Source: Rhodoferax_B sp049316285 (GTDB lineage: Bacteria; Pseudomonadota; Gammaproteobacteria; Burkholderiales; Burkholderiaceae_C). From it: 64,000 bases of DNA. The stretch lies in the NCBI RefSeq assembly GCF_049316285.1, contig NZ_JBMOXA010000021.1, forward strand, positions 1 to 64,000, given 5' to 3'. Of the stretch, positions 41,653-51,147 are shown piece after piece. Every line of letters begins with the position of its first letter. Position 1 is the stretch's first letter. The notes beneath the pieces are model-generated. The model saw only the letters and a list, made by a program, of their open reading frames with translations, had not been told where the DNA came from and ran no database searches. Position numbers and translations under genes: made by a program.

Positions 41653-42669
41653 CTAGTCGTCTTTCTTGCGCATGGCCCACCAACCGGCCAGCGCGGTAAA
41701 ACCTATGACCAAGGCCACGATCCACCAAAAGCCGTGGCTGTTCTCGGCCAGCGGAATGCCGCCGACATTCATGCCCAGCAAACCGGCAGCCAGGTTGATT
41801 GGCAGGGCCAGCACCGTGACCACGGTCAGTGTGTAGACGCTTTGGTTGGTCTGTTCGCCCACCTGCGCGGCAATTTCTTCCTGCAGCAGGCGAATACGTT
41901 CTTGCAGGTCGGCGGCGTCGCGCAGCACCAGTGAGAACTCCTCCGTGGCCTGGCGCAGTTCTTCCAGGTCGTCCACCGGCACCCAGGGCGGCGGGCGGCG
42001 CAACAGGCGGAACAGGGCGCCCGGCTCGGGGGCCAGCAGGCGTTGCAGCCGCACCAGTACACGGCGCAGCTGGCCGAGTTCGGCGCGTTTGTGTTTCAGG
42101 CGGCCCACGAGCAATTGGTCTTCGACGGTGTCGACCAGCGTGGTGGCCTGGCGCACGATGCGCACCAACACGTCGCCCTGGTCGTGCAGCAGGCGGTTCA
42201 GAAAGGCAACCGATGAGGCGAAGCGCAGGCCGTCTTTCACGGCTTGGCGCAACACGTCTATGGAGCGCAGCGGATGTAGGCGCGCGCTCACCGCCAGATG
42301 CGGGCTGACATTGAGCCACAGGGTTTCGATCTCGCCGGGGTCGAAAGCGAAGGAGTAGGCCACGTCGTTGACCACGGCGACCAGGGTGTCGTCGGCGTCT
42401 TCAATACGTGTCGAACGCGAGCCTTCGTGCAGCGCGGCAAAAAACTCGGGCACCACGGGCAGATGTGAGCGCATCCAGGCTTCTGCTGCCGCGTCGCCCA
42501 GGTTGAAGTGCAGCCAGACAAAGTCGCCCTCGCCGCGTGGCGTGCTGGGTTGTGCGTCTTTCAGCCAGGCGTGAGCCTCTTCCAGCGTGACGGGCGTGCC
42601 TATGCCGCCGGCGCAAAAGCGGTAGCCGCAGATGAGGCCGTGGCGGTCCGACCCATAGTTTTGGCCCAT
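41653..42669 (-). CDS. zntB: CorA/ZntB family divalent metal transporter
   Basis: A 338-aa inner-membrane protein with a large N-terminal cytosolic domain, a long helix region and two C-terminal transmembrane helices. The pore motif GMNVGGIPLAE lies near residue 303, the form found in ZntB zinc transporters. Convergent with the SDR gene, with 12 bp between the stops. Zn2+ is the inferred cargo; the CorA family also includes Mg2+ and Ni2+ carriers. Confidence 0.9.
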   Translation of the reverse strand: MGQNYGSDRHGLICGYRFCAGGIGTPVTLEEAHAWLKDAQPSTPRGEGDFVWLHFNLGDAAAEAWMRSHLPVVPEFFAALHEGSRSTRIEDADDTLVAVVNDVAYSFAFDPGEIETLWLNVSPHLAVSARLHPLRSIDVLRQAVKDGLRFASSVAFLNRLLHDQGDVLVRIVRQATTLVDTVEDQLLVGRLKHKRAELGQLRRVLVRLQRLLAPEPGALFRLLRRPPPWVPVDDLEELRQATEEFSLVLRDAADLQERIRLLQEEIAAQVGEQTNQSVYTLTVVTVLALPINLAAGLLGMNVGGIPLAENSHGFWWIVALVIGFTALAGWWAMRKKDD

Positions 42670-42784
42670 GACGGTGTGGCGAATGTGTTGGATAAAAAGC
42701 GGGGCAGGGCCGGAGGTTTGGCTCGTACGCTACCGGTGATGCATGTCTGTTTTGTGACAGTGGTTTGACGGGTTGAAAACAGGA

Positions 42785-42816
42785 AAAGGCCAGATTTCCA
42801 AGGGAAATAGGCCTTT
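42785..42816 (-). terminator. Hairpin downstream of ppsR
   Basis: AAAGGCC (42785-42791) pairs with GGCCTTT (42810-42816) and an inner stem ATTTCC/GGAAAT stacks on it. On the minus strand the A-rich 42774-42787 stretch gives a modest T tract. Confidence 0.5.
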
Positions 42817-42871
42817 GATGCTTGCCATGCAAGTGATGGCAGCTATCTAAATGGTAGCGGATGTATGGCGC

Positions 42872-43708
42872 TCAGTAGTCCAGCCGCTCGGGCCGAATCT
42901 CCTGCAGTATGGTGGTGGCGATTTCTTCTATCGACTTGGTGGTGGTGCTGAGCCAGCGTATGCCGCAGCGGCGCATCATGGATTCGGCTTCGGCCACCTC
43001 CATGCGGCAGTTCTCCAACGAGGCGTAGCGCGAGTTCGGCCGGCGCTCGTTGCGGATCTCGCTCAGCCGGTCTGGGTGAATCGTCAGGCCGAAGATTTTG
43101 CGGCGGTGTGGCACCAGCGCTGGCGGCAACTCACGACGTTCAAAGTCTTCGGGAATCAGCGGGTAGTTGGAGGCTTTCAGGCCGTATTGCATGGCCAGGT
43201 AGAGCGAAGTGGGGGTTTTGCCGCTGCGGCTCACACCCACCAAAATCACGTCCGACTGCTCCAGATCGCGGTGTGATTGGCCGTCGTCGTGCTCCAGCGA
43301 GAAGTTGATGGCTTCGATGCGGTCGTTGTAGGCCTTGCTTTTGCTCACGTCGCTGAAGCGGCCAATGCGGTGATTCGACTTGATGCCCAGCTCGGTTTCC
43401 AGCGGGTTCACAAAGGTGCCGAACATGTCGAGCAGCAGGCCTTTGCAGTTTTCGTTGATGACCTTCAGCACTTCCATGTTCACCAGCGTGGTGAAAACAA
43501 TCGGGCGCTTACCTTCCATTTCAGCTGTGTGGTTGATTTGCCGCACCACCTGGTGGGCCTTGTCCACCGTATCCGTGAACGGCAGGCGCACGTGGCGCGG
43601 ACGCAACTCAAACTGCGCCAGGATGGCGTTGCCAAAGGTCTCGGCGGTGATGCCGGTGCCGTCGGAGATGAAGAAAACAGTATGGGTGGGGGTGGTAGGT
43701 TCGGCCAT
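42872..43708 (-). CDS. ppsR: Phosphoenolpyruvate synthase regulatory protein (DUF299 kinase/pyrophosphorylase)
   Basis: A 278-aa bifunctional regulator that uses ADP to phosphorylate, and phosphate to reactivate, PEP synthase. Family features are TVFFISDGTGITAETFGNA at the N-terminus, the P-loop GVSRSGKT at 158-165, and LTIHPDRLSEIRNERRP. The ATG at 43708 (MAEPTTP) is taken; the frame runs on upstream without a sensible start. Divergently placed next to its target ppsA, as in many proteobacteria. Confidence 0.95.
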   Translation of the reverse strand: MAEPTTPTHTVFFISDGTGITAETFGNAILAQFELRPRHVRLPFTDTVDKAHQVVRQINHTAEMEGKRPIVFTTLVNMEVLKVINENCKGLLLDMFGTFVNPLETELGIKSNHRIGRFSDVSKSKAYNDRIEAINFSLEHDDGQSHRDLEQSDVILVGVSRSGKTPTSLYLAMQYGLKASNYPLIPEDFERRELPPALVPHRRKIFGLTIHPDRLSEIRNERRPNSRYASLENCRMEVAEAESMMRRCGIRWLSTTTKSIEEIATTILQEIRPERLDY

Positions 43709-43929
43709 GGTGTGGCTATTTTGCAGGATGGGGTCACATTTGCGGCAACCCATCTGGTGGCCGAGGCCTCTACAATCAGCGCAACGCGATTCATCCGCTC
43801 CCAAATTTAAATGCCCTGCACACACCCACTAGAACAACAAGCAAGTTGTGCTGCAGGCATTGGCGAGGCCGCAGCCCAATTGGCGCGGCCGTGGTGCCCA
43901 GACCCGGTTTCAACCTTTGGAGTCTTCCC

Positions 43930-46323
43930 ATGTCTGCACTATTCAGCCCGACCGCCCTGGTCGTACCGTTTGAAAACCTGAGAATGAGCGACGTCGAGTC
44001 GGTAGGCGGTAAAAATGCCTCGCTCGGCGAAATGATCTCGCAGCTGCCCACCGGCGTGCGGGTGCCTACCGGCTTTGCCACCACGGCGCATGCGTTCCGC
44101 CAGTTCCTGGCGCACGACGGCCTGGCCGACAAGATCAGCGCCCGCCTGGCTTCGCTGGACGTGGAAGACGTGCGCGCGCTGGCCCAGGCTGGCGCCGAAA
44201 TCCGCGCCATGGTCGAGTCGCAACCGTTCCCCAAGGACCTGGAGCAGGCGATTGCCGAGGCCTTTGCCACGCTGAGCGCGGGCAATGCCGAGGCCTCGTT
44301 TGCCGTGCGTTCGTCGGCCACGGCTGAAGACTTGCCCGACGCCTCGTTCGCCGGCCAGCAAGAAACCTTCTTGAACGTGACCGGCCTGGCCGACATCCTG
44401 CACAAGATGAAAGAGGTGTTTGCCTCGCTCTACAACGACCGCGCCATCAGCTACCGCGTCCACAAGGGTTTTGCACACGACGTGGTGGCCTTGTCGGCCG
44501 GTGTGCAACGCATGGTGCGCTCGGACTTGGGTGCAGCCGGTGTGATGTTCACCATGGACACCGAATCCGGCTTCGACCAGGTGGTGTTCATCACCTCCAG
44601 CTACGGCCTGGGCGAAACCGTGGTGCAGGGCGCCGTGAACCCCGACGAGTTCTACGTGCACAAACCCATGCTCAAGGCCGGCAAGCGCGCCGTGATCCGC
44701 CGCAACCTGGGCTCGAAGATGATACAGATGGAGTTTTCCACTGCAGCGGAAAAAGCCGCCAGCGGCAAACTCGTCAAGACCACCGACGTGCCCACCGAGC
44801 AGCGCAACCGTTATTCGCTGTCTGAAACCGAAGTCGAACAACTGGCGCACTACGCGCTGGTGATCGAAGAACACTACGGCCGCGCCATGGACATCGAGTG
44901 GGGCAAAGACGGCACCGACGGCCTGCTCTACATCTTGCAGGCGCGCCCCGAGACCGTGAAGAGCCAGCAGCAGGGCAAGGCCGAGCTGCGCTACAAGCTC
45001 AAGGGCAAGAGCAGTGTGTTGGCCGAAGGCCGCGCCATCGGCCAGAAGATCGGCACCGGCCCGGTGCGTCTGGTGCACAGCATCAGCCAGATGGACGAAG
45101 TGCAGCCCGGCGACATTCTGGTCACCGACATGACCGACCCGAACTGGGAACCGGTGATGAAGCGCGCCGCCGCCATCGTCACCAACCGTGGCGGGCGTAC
45201 CTGCCACGCGGCCATCATCGCGCGTGAACTCGGCATTCCGGCCGTGGTCGGCTGCGGCGATGCGACCGAACGTTTGACCAACGGCACACTGGTCACCGTG
45301 AGTTGCTCGGAAGGCGACACCGGCTTCATCTACGACGGCCTGCTGGAAACCGAAGTGACCGAAGTGCAGCGCGGCACCATGCCCGAGATCGACACCAAGA
45401 TCATGATGAACGTGGGCAACCCGCAGTTGGCGTTCGACTTCTGCCAGTTGCCCAACCAGGGCGTGGGCCTGGCGCGCTTGGAGTTCATCATCAACAACAA
45501 TATTGGTGTGCACCCGAAGGCGATTCTCGACTACCCCAACATCGACAACGACTTGAAGAAGGCGGTGGAGTCGGTGGCACGCGGCCACGCTTCGCCACGT
45601 GCGTTCTACGTCGACAAGGTGGCCGAAGGTGTGGCCACCATCGCCGCGGCCTTCTGGCCCAAGCCGGTGATCGTGCGTTTGTCCGACTTCAAGTCGAACG
45701 AGTACCGCAAACTCATCGGTGGCTCGCGTTACGAGCCCGAGGAAGAAAACCCCATGCTTGGCTTCCGAGGTGCTGCGCGCTACGTGAGTGCCGAGTTTGG
45801 CGAAGCGTTTGCGATGGAATGCGCTGCGCTCAAGCGTGTGCGTGAAGACATGGGCCTGACCAATGTGCAGGTGATGGTGCCGTTTGTGCGCACGCTGGGC
45901 CAGGCCGACAAGGTCACCAAGCTGTTGGCGCAACACGGCCTGAAGCGCGGCGAGAACGAGCTCAAGGTCATCATGATGTGCGAGGTGCCTAGCAACGCGG
46001 TGCTGGCCGATGAGTTCCTGCAGTACTTCGACGGCTTCTCTGTCGGCTCTAACGACCTGACCCAGTTGACCCTGGGCTTGGACCGCGACTCCGGCCTGGA
46101 ACTGCTGGCCGCCGACTTTGACGAGCGCGACCCGGCCGTGAAGGCTTTGCTGAGCCGCGCCATCAACGCCTGCAAGGCACAAGGCAAGTATGTGGGCATT
46201 TGCGGCCAAGGCCCTAGCGACCATCCAGACTTTGCGCAATGGCTGGCCGACGAAGGCATCTCTTCGATCTCGCTGAACCCCGACAGCGTGGTGGCCACCT
46301 GGAAACGTTTGGCCGGTAGCTGA
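43930..46323 (+). CDS. ppsA: Phosphoenolpyruvate synthase
   Basis: A 797-aa enzyme making PEP from pyruvate, ATP and water for gluconeogenesis. Domains in order: N-terminal ATP-binding (VESVGGKNASLGEM, AVRSSATAEDLPDASFAGQQET), the swivelling phosphohistidine domain (GGRTCHAAIIARELGIPAVVG, His near residue 426) and the C-terminal PEP/pyruvate TIM barrel (EVPSNAVLADEFLQYFDGFSVGSNDL). Start MSALFSP is chosen at 43930. Activity is expected to be controlled by the divergent PpsR. Confidence 0.98.
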   Translation: MSALFSPTALVVPFENLRMSDVESVGGKNASLGEMISQLPTGVRVPTGFATTAHAFRQFLAHDGLADKISARLASLDVEDVRALAQAGAEIRAMVESQPFPKDLEQAIAEAFATLSAGNAEASFAVRSSATAEDLPDASFAGQQETFLNVTGLADILHKMKEVFASLYNDRAISYRVHKGFAHDVVALSAGVQRMVRSDLGAAGVMFTMDTESGFDQVVFITSSYGLGETVVQGAVNPDEFYVHKPMLKAGKRAVIRRNLGSKMIQMEFSTAAEKAASGKLVKTTDVPTEQRNRYSLSETEVEQLAHYALVIEEHYGRAMDIEWGKDGTDGLLYILQARPETVKSQQQGKAELRYKLKGKSSVLAEGRAIGQKIGTGPVRLVHSISQMDEVQPGDILVTDMTDPNWEPVMKRAAAIVTNRGGRTCHAAIIARELGIPAVVGCGDATERLTNGTLVTVSCSEGDTGFIYDGLLETEVTEVQRGTMPEIDTKIMMNVGNPQLAFDFCQLPNQGVGLARLEFIINNNIGVHPKAILDYPNIDNDLKKAVESVARGHASPRAFYVDKVAEGVATIAAAFWPKPVIVRLSDFKSNEYRKLIGGSRYEPEEENPMLGFRGAARYVSAEFGEAFAMECAALKRVREDMGLTNVQVMVPFVRTLGQADKVTKLLAQHGLKRGENELKVIMMCEVPSNAVLADEFLQYFDGFSVGSNDLTQLTLGLDRDSGLELLAADFDERDPAVKALLSRAINACKAQGKYVGICGQGPSDHPDFAQWLADEGISSISLNPDSVVATWKRLAGS

Positions 46324-46362
46324 TGGTTTGAGGCTGTTAGAAATAACGGGCTGATGCAAAAG

Positions 46363-46397
46363 AAAAACCGGAGCCCTGGCTCCGGTTTTTCTTTTTT
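46363..46397. terminator. Terminator between ppsA and the convergent hypothetical gene
   Basis: AAAAACCGGAGCC and GGCTCCGGTTTTT form a 13-bp stem with a 2-nt loop at 46363-46390, followed by CTTTTTT. Usable in both directions. Confidence 0.92.
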
Positions 46398-46422
46398 GGT
46401 GTGTGTGCAGTCTTAGTTGTGA

Positions 46423-46917
46423 TTAAGGGCGAAGGCCCAGCGCAGCGTCCAGCGCTTCACAACGCTTGGCGCCCAAGGCTTCATGCAGGCGCGGCGCCAG
46501 GGCCACGAGGTCGGCATAACCGTTGGCTTTTTCTACCGCCAGGTTCAGCTTAAAGCCGCGTAAACCCAGGCTGGCGACCAGCGCCGTGGCGATGGGGTAG
46601 GCGCGTTTGTAGCGGTCTTGTTCCGACAGGGCTTCGGGGGCGTCACCATCAGCCAGCAGGGGGGGCGTGGCTGGTGTTCCAGTGGTAGCGGGCGCTGCAG
46701 ACGGCTGGGTTGCAGGCGTGCCCTCGGCAATCAAGCCCTCATCGAGCATGTGCGCGATGTCGTCCATGGTCATGCCCATGCCAGCCGTGGCGGCAATCAC
46801 ATCCTGCACCGATCTATGCCCGTCAAACAAAATAAAAGCGGCCCGTTGGTGCGTGGCCAACTGGCGGGATCGCTCTTTGAAAACACGCTGCCCCAACTCG
46901 GTCTTGATGAATGTCAT
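46423..46917 (-). CDS. Hypothetical protein with N-terminal helical domain
   Basis: A 164-aa protein I cannot assign. Residues 1-65 look like a small helical, possibly winged-helix, domain (LGQRVFKERSRQLATHQRAAFILFDGHRSVQDVIAAT). A Pro/Ala/Thr-rich linker follows (about 66-95), then a helical C-terminal domain (RYKRAYPIATALVASLGLRGF, LAPRLHEALGAKRCEALDAAL). No signal peptide or membrane helix. Convergent with ppsA and divergent from the symporter gene. A regulatory or signalling role is a guess from its architecture. Confidence 0.7.
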   Translation of the reverse strand: MTFIKTELGQRVFKERSRQLATHQRAAFILFDGHRSVQDVIAATAGMGMTMDDIAHMLDEGLIAEGTPATQPSAAPATTGTPATPPLLADGDAPEALSEQDRYKRAYPIATALVASLGLRGFKLNLAVEKANGYADLVALAPRLHEALGAKRCEALDAALGLRP

Positions 46918-47123
46918 GCAAACGCCTCCGCAGGCATGCTACTACGCACCCATGTTTGCTGCGCGCTTGCGTCGTGTGGGAAAACACCTGTCGCGTGGCC
47001 CCAACGGCTGCGCTAGGATGGCGCCGATCTCGTTTATGCAACGCACACATCTGGCAGTGCAATGGCTTTTCTGCGTTTTGCTGTGTCAGGTTTCTTTTCT
47101 ACGTTAGCGACTCCCCACTCGCA

Positions 47124-49418
47124 ATGCTTCCGGCTCAGATTTTTCGTTTGCGCTTTGCCCTGCTGGGCATCTGGAGTGTGTTGTCCTTTGGCGTGGTGTA
47201 CTTTGCGCGTGACTTGAATGTCACCGTCGCCGGTTGGCCGCTGAACTACTGGTTTTGCGCCCAAGGCGTGGTGCTGTGCTACATCCTGATCATCGTCAGC
47301 TACGCCTGGCGTCGCCGTTTCGACGGTACAAATCCCAGCGGTTTGGCGCCCGGCGTCACGCTAGACCGCGCCGGCCGCCGCCGCTTGCACCGTAACTTTC
47401 TGCTCTATGTGGCGGGCTTGCTGATCTTTCTGCTGGCAATGGCGATCGCCGAGCAGCGCGGTCTTTCGCGCTACTGGATAGGCGGCACCTTTCTGTTTGC
47501 CACGCTGGCCATGTACGCCAGCATTGGTGTTTATTGCCGCACCTCGAACGAGGCGGAGTATTACGTCGCGGGCCGGCGCATTCCCGCCATCTACAACGGC
47601 ATGGCCACGGCCGCCGACTGGATGAGCGCGGCTTCGTTCATCAGCCTGGCCGGCGGGCTTTATCTGCAGGGGTTTTCGGGCACACCCACGCAGGTGGGCG
47701 GCGTCGCCTACATCATGGGCTGGAGCGGTGGCTTCTGCCTGGTGGCCCTATTGATCGCGCCGCATCTCAGGCGTATGAACCTCTACACCTTGCCCGATTT
47801 TTTTGGTGTGCGTTATGGCGGTCGCTGGCCGCGCTGGATTGCGGCGGCGGCCAGTGTGTTGTGCTCGTTCACCTACGTGGTGGCGCAGATCTACGGGGTG
47901 GGGCTGATCGCTTCGCGGCTGACCGGTGTGCAGTTCGAAATCGGCATCCTGATGGGCTTGGGCGGGGTGCTGGTCTGCTCTTTTCTGGGTGGCATGCGGG
48001 CCGTCACCTGGACGCAGGTGGCGCAATACGTGATTCTGATCCTGGCTTTCATGATTCCCGTGTCATGGCTGGCCTACAAACAACTGGGCAATCCGCTGGC
48101 CCCTGTGGTGTATGGGCAGCAACTGGCCAAAATTGCCGCGCTGGAAACCGAGCTGGCGAATGCACCGGCCGAGTTGTCGGTGCGGCGCGAGTTTGCCCGC
48201 CGAGCCGAGGTGTACCGGGCCATGCTGCAAGATGTTCCGGGTACCTTGGCGCGTGAGCGTGCGGCGGTGCAGGCCAAGCTGCGCCGCATGAAGTTGGAGC
48301 GTGTAGACCCGGCGCTGATTCTGGCGGCAAACCGCGAACTCGCTGCGCTTCCGCGAGATGTCGAAACCGCACAAGAGGTCTGGTCGCGTGCGCTGGCGGA
48401 AAACCTGGAGCGCGCCAAACCCATGGCCGGCATGTTGCCCCACGCGCAAGCGTTTGCCGGCGATCCGGAGGGCAGCGCCGAAGAGCAGGCGGTGTTCAGC
48501 AACTCGCGGCTGAACTTTCTGGCGCTGGTGTTCTGCTTGATGGTGGGCACGGCCAGCCTGCCGCACCTGCTCACACGCTTTTACACCACACCTTCGGTGG
48601 CCGAGGCGCGTACCTCGGTGGCGTGGTCGCTGTTTTTTATAGCGCTGCTGTATCTGGCAGCGCCGGCTTTGGCGGTGCTGGTGAAATACGAAGTATTGAG
48701 CCAGCTGGTTGGGCAGAGTTTTGACGCATTGCCGAGCTGGATCGCGCAATGGTCGCGCGTCGACCCGAGTTTGCTGTCGGTCAGCGACGTGAACGGCGAC
48801 CGTATCCTGCAATTCGCCGAACTCAGGCTGGAGGCTGACATCATCATGCTGGCCACGCCCGAACTGGGTGGCCTGCCTTATGTGGTGTCCGGGCTGGTGG
48901 CGGCGGGCGGGCTGGCGGCGGCGCTGTCGACCGCTGACGGATTGCTTTTGACCATGGGCAATGCCCTGGCCTACGACTTGTACTTCAAAGGCAAAAAAGA
49001 CCGTGTGGGTGCGATGGCGCGGGTGATGCTGTCGAAATTCGCGCTGATGTTGCTGGCCCTGGCGGCGGCCTATGTGGCGGCGCAAAAACCGGCGGACATC
49101 CTGATGCTGGTCACAGCCTCGTTTTCGCTGGCGACCGCGGCTTTTTTCCCGGCCATGGTGCTGGGCATCTTCTGGCCACGCGCCACACGTAGCGGCGCGG
49201 TGGCGGGCATGCTGGTGGGGCTGGGCATCACGGTGGGCTACATGCTCGCCAACGCGGCGGCAGTGCGTTCTTTCCTGGGTTTGACGGGCTCCGGCCTGTG
49301 GTTTGGCATCTACCCGGTCTCGGCTGGGGTCTTTGGCGCCCTGGCCGGAACCGTGGCCGTGGTGGCGGTCAGCCTGTTCACACCGCCCGAAACAGCGCCT
49401 CGAAGCGCCGCAATTTGA
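47124..49418 (+). CDS. Sodium:solute symporter with fused DUF4212 subunit (VC_2705/ActP-like)
   Basis: A 764-aa membrane protein. Residues about 1-75 are a DUF4212 domain with two helices (FALLGIWSVLSFGVVYFARDL, WFCAQGVVLCYILIIVSYAW). In many bacteria this is a separate small protein next to the symporter. From about 95 onward it is a sodium/solute symporter (GMATAADWMSAASFISLAGG, STADGLLLTMGNALAYD). A charged, coiled-coil-like insert of about 110 residues sits mid-protein (about 333-443). Start is ATG at 47124; the longer frame upstream overlaps the divergent gene. Relatives carry acetate or other short carboxylates; substrate here is inferred only. Confidence 0.9.
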   Translation: MLPAQIFRLRFALLGIWSVLSFGVVYFARDLNVTVAGWPLNYWFCAQGVVLCYILIIVSYAWRRRFDGTNPSGLAPGVTLDRAGRRRLHRNFLLYVAGLLIFLLAMAIAEQRGLSRYWIGGTFLFATLAMYASIGVYCRTSNEAEYYVAGRRIPAIYNGMATAADWMSAASFISLAGGLYLQGFSGTPTQVGGVAYIMGWSGGFCLVALLIAPHLRRMNLYTLPDFFGVRYGGRWPRWIAAAASVLCSFTYVVAQIYGVGLIASRLTGVQFEIGILMGLGGVLVCSFLGGMRAVTWTQVAQYVILILAFMIPVSWLAYKQLGNPLAPVVYGQQLAKIAALETELANAPAELSVRREFARRAEVYRAMLQDVPGTLARERAAVQAKLRRMKLERVDPALILAANRELAALPRDVETAQEVWSRALAENLERAKPMAGMLPHAQAFAGDPEGSAEEQAVFSNSRLNFLALVFCLMVGTASLPHLLTRFYTTPSVAEARTSVAWSLFFIALLYLAAPALAVLVKYEVLSQLVGQSFDALPSWIAQWSRVDPSLLSVSDVNGDRILQFAELRLEADIIMLATPELGGLPYVVSGLVAAGGLAAALSTADGLLLTMGNALAYDLYFKGKKDRVGAMARVMLSKFALMLLALAAAYVAAQKPADILMLVTASFSLATAAFFPAMVLGIFWPRATRSGAVAGMLVGLGITVGYMLANAAAVRSFLGLTGSGLWFGIYPVSAGVFGALAGTVAVVAVSLFTPPETAPRSAAI

Positions 49419-49507
49419 ACATTCCCGGGTGCTGGGCTATAATCATCGGCTTTGCCTTGCCACACTACTACGGACGCAGTGGGTGGCTACAACCTCAAGG
49501 AGTGCAT

Positions 49508-49876
49508 ATGCGTCATTACGAAATCATTTTGATGATCCACCCGGATCAAAGCGAACAGGTTCCAGCCATGCTGGAGCGCTACAAGGGCATGATCACGGCT
49601 GGCAACGGCAAGATCCACCGCGTAGAAGATTGGGGCCGCCGTCAACTGGTGTACCAAATCAACAAGCTGGCCAAGGCCCACTACCTGTGCGTCAACATCG
49701 AAGCCGACCAGGCCGTGATGGCTGAACTGGAACACGCGTTCAAGTTCAACGACGCCGTGCTGCGCCACCTGACCGTGCAAACGAAGAAGGCTGAAACCGG
49801 CCCATCGTCCATGATGAAGACGGTTGAGCGTGAAGAAGCCCGCAAGACCCAGCAGGCTGAATACGCTGCCCACTAA
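49508..49876 (+). CDS. rpsF: 30S ribosomal protein S6
   Basis: A 122-aa ribosomal protein starting MRHYEIILMIHPDQSEQVPAML, with GRRQLVYQINKLAKAHYLCVNIEA typical of bS6. AAGGAG lies 6 nt before the ATG. First gene of the rpsF-priB-rpsR-rplI operon. Confidence 0.98.
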   Translation: MRHYEIILMIHPDQSEQVPAMLERYKGMITAGNGKIHRVEDWGRRQLVYQINKLAKAHYLCVNIEADQAVMAELEHAFKFNDAVLRHLTVQTKKAETGPSSMMKTVEREEARKTQQAEYAAH

Positions 49877-49904
49877 GTAATCGCGACGGTTTGACCGTTC
49901 TGGA

Positions 49905-50192
49905 GTGAACCACGTTGAATTGACCGCCTGTATCGCCGAGGCCAAGGCCCTTCGATACACCCCCGCCGGCATTCCCATGCTGGATCTCGTGTTAGAGCAT
50001 GAATCCATGTTGGAGCACGCAGGGCAGACCCGGCAGGTCAAGGCAGTGGTCAAGGCCAACGCGCTAGGCGCAATGGCCGAGAGACTTCAGCAGCAACCGT
50101 TGGGCAGTCGCTGGCGATTCGCCGGCTTTCTGGCCACACCGCGAATGGGCAAGAACGTCGTATTTCATATTCAAGAGTTTCAACAAGATTAG
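49905..50192 (+). CDS. priB: Primosomal replication protein N
   Basis: A 95-aa single-strand-DNA-binding OB-fold protein of the replication restart primosome. RYTPAGIPMLDLVLEHES matches the PriB core, as does GSRWRFAGFLATPRMGKN near the end. Start is GTG at 49905, with GGAG directly adjoining it. Its position between rpsF and rpsR is diagnostic. Confidence 0.93.
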   Translation: MNHVELTACIAEAKALRYTPAGIPMLDLVLEHESMLEHAGQTRQVKAVVKANALGAMAERLQQQPLGSRWRFAGFLATPRMGKNVVFHIQEFQQD

Positions 50193-50201
50193 GAGTCCAT
50201 C

Positions 50202-50486
50202 ATGGCCGGACCAAAACGTTTCAATAACAAAGACAAGCGCCCAAAGCGCAACACCCAGTCGCTGCTGTTCAAGCGCAAGCGCTTTTGCCGCTTCACCGTG
50301 ACCGGTGTTGAACAAATCGACTACAAAGACATCGACACACTGCGTGACTTCATCGCCGAAAACGGCAAGATCATCCCCGCACGCCTGACCGGCACGCGCG
50401 CGATCTTCCAGCGCCAACTCAACACCGCTATCAAGCGTGCGCGTTTCCTCGCCATGCTGCCATACAGCGACCAGCACCGCGTCTAA
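50202..50486 (+). CDS. rpsR: 30S ribosomal protein S18
   Basis: A 94-aa basic ribosomal protein with the S18 core ending TGTRAIFQRQLNTAIKRARF. The N-terminal extension is Lys-rich. AGGAG precedes the ATG. Confidence 0.97.
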   Translation: MAGPKRFNNKDKRPKRNTQSLLFKRKRFCRFTVTGVEQIDYKDIDTLRDFIAENGKIIPARLTGTRAIFQRQLNTAIKRARFLAMLPYSDQHRV

Positions 50487-50498
50487 GGAGCCACAACC

Positions 50499-50951
50499 AT
50501 GCAAATCATTCTGCTCGACAAGGTTGTGAACCTTGGCAACCTCGGCGAAATCGTCAAGGTCAAAGACGGCTACGCCCGTAACTTCCTGATCCCTAGCGGC
50601 CGTGCACGCCGTGCCACCGAAGCCGCCAAGGCTGAGTTCGAAGCCAAGCGCGCCGAACTCGAAAAGGCTGCTGCTGCAAAGCTGGCCGAAGCACAAGCCC
50701 AAGGCGAAAAGCTGGCCGGCACGACCGTCAAGCTGACGCAAAAGGCTGGTGTTGACGGCCGTCTGTTTGGCTCGGTCACCAATGGCGACGTTGCTGAAGA
50801 ACTGAACAAGCTGGGCTACGCTGTGGCCAAGTCGCAAATTCGCCTGCCTAACGGCCCGGTGAAGATGGTTGGCGACTCCACCATTGCCGTGGGTCTGCAC
50901 ACCGACGTCGTGGTTGAAATCAACCTGTCCGTCTACGGCGAAACCGCTTAA
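50499..50951 (+). CDS. rplI: 50S ribosomal protein L9
   Basis: A 150-aa ribosomal protein: N-terminal domain MQIILLDKVVNLGNLGEIV, the long connecting helix (about 45-75, Ala/Lys/Glu-rich) and a C-terminal domain with DGRLFGSVTNGDVAE. Last gene of the ribosomal operon, followed by a terminator. Confidence 0.98.
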   Translation: MQIILLDKVVNLGNLGEIVKVKDGYARNFLIPSGRARRATEAAKAEFEAKRAELEKAAAAKLAEAQAQGEKLAGTTVKLTQKAGVDGRLFGSVTNGDVAEELNKLGYAVAKSQIRLPNGPVKMVGDSTIAVGLHTDVVVEINLSVYGETA

Positions 50952-50967
50952 TCAGCCGTTTCTCGTG

Positions 50968-51003
50968 AAAGCCGCCTGGGTGTCTAGCCCTGGCGGCTTT
51001 TTT
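50968..51003 (+). terminator. Terminator after rplI
   Basis: AAAGCCGCC (50968-50976) pairs with GGCGGCTTT (50992-51000), followed by more T. It separates the ribosomal genes from dnaB. Confidence 0.85.
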
Positions 51004-51147
51004 CATGGTGCGACGACATGTTATGCAAGGCTTATGCACAGCTTTCATGTCGCTTATGCACAGCTCCTGCGGTGGTTATCCCCAGGCTTATCCCTCGACG
51101 CGACATCTGTGGCGGCGTAGCATCACGTTTTCCCCCTGGAACCTTCA

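Noticed and set aside
43939..46359. Open frame of 806 codons opposite ppsA
   Set aside because: Antisense shadow of a clear PEP synthase; composition is rich in His and Gly with no domains.
46911..47123. 71-codon N-terminal extension of the symporter
   Set aside because: It overlaps the divergent hypothetical gene, reads as Cys/Arg-rich non-membrane sequence, and precedes the natural DUF4212 start.
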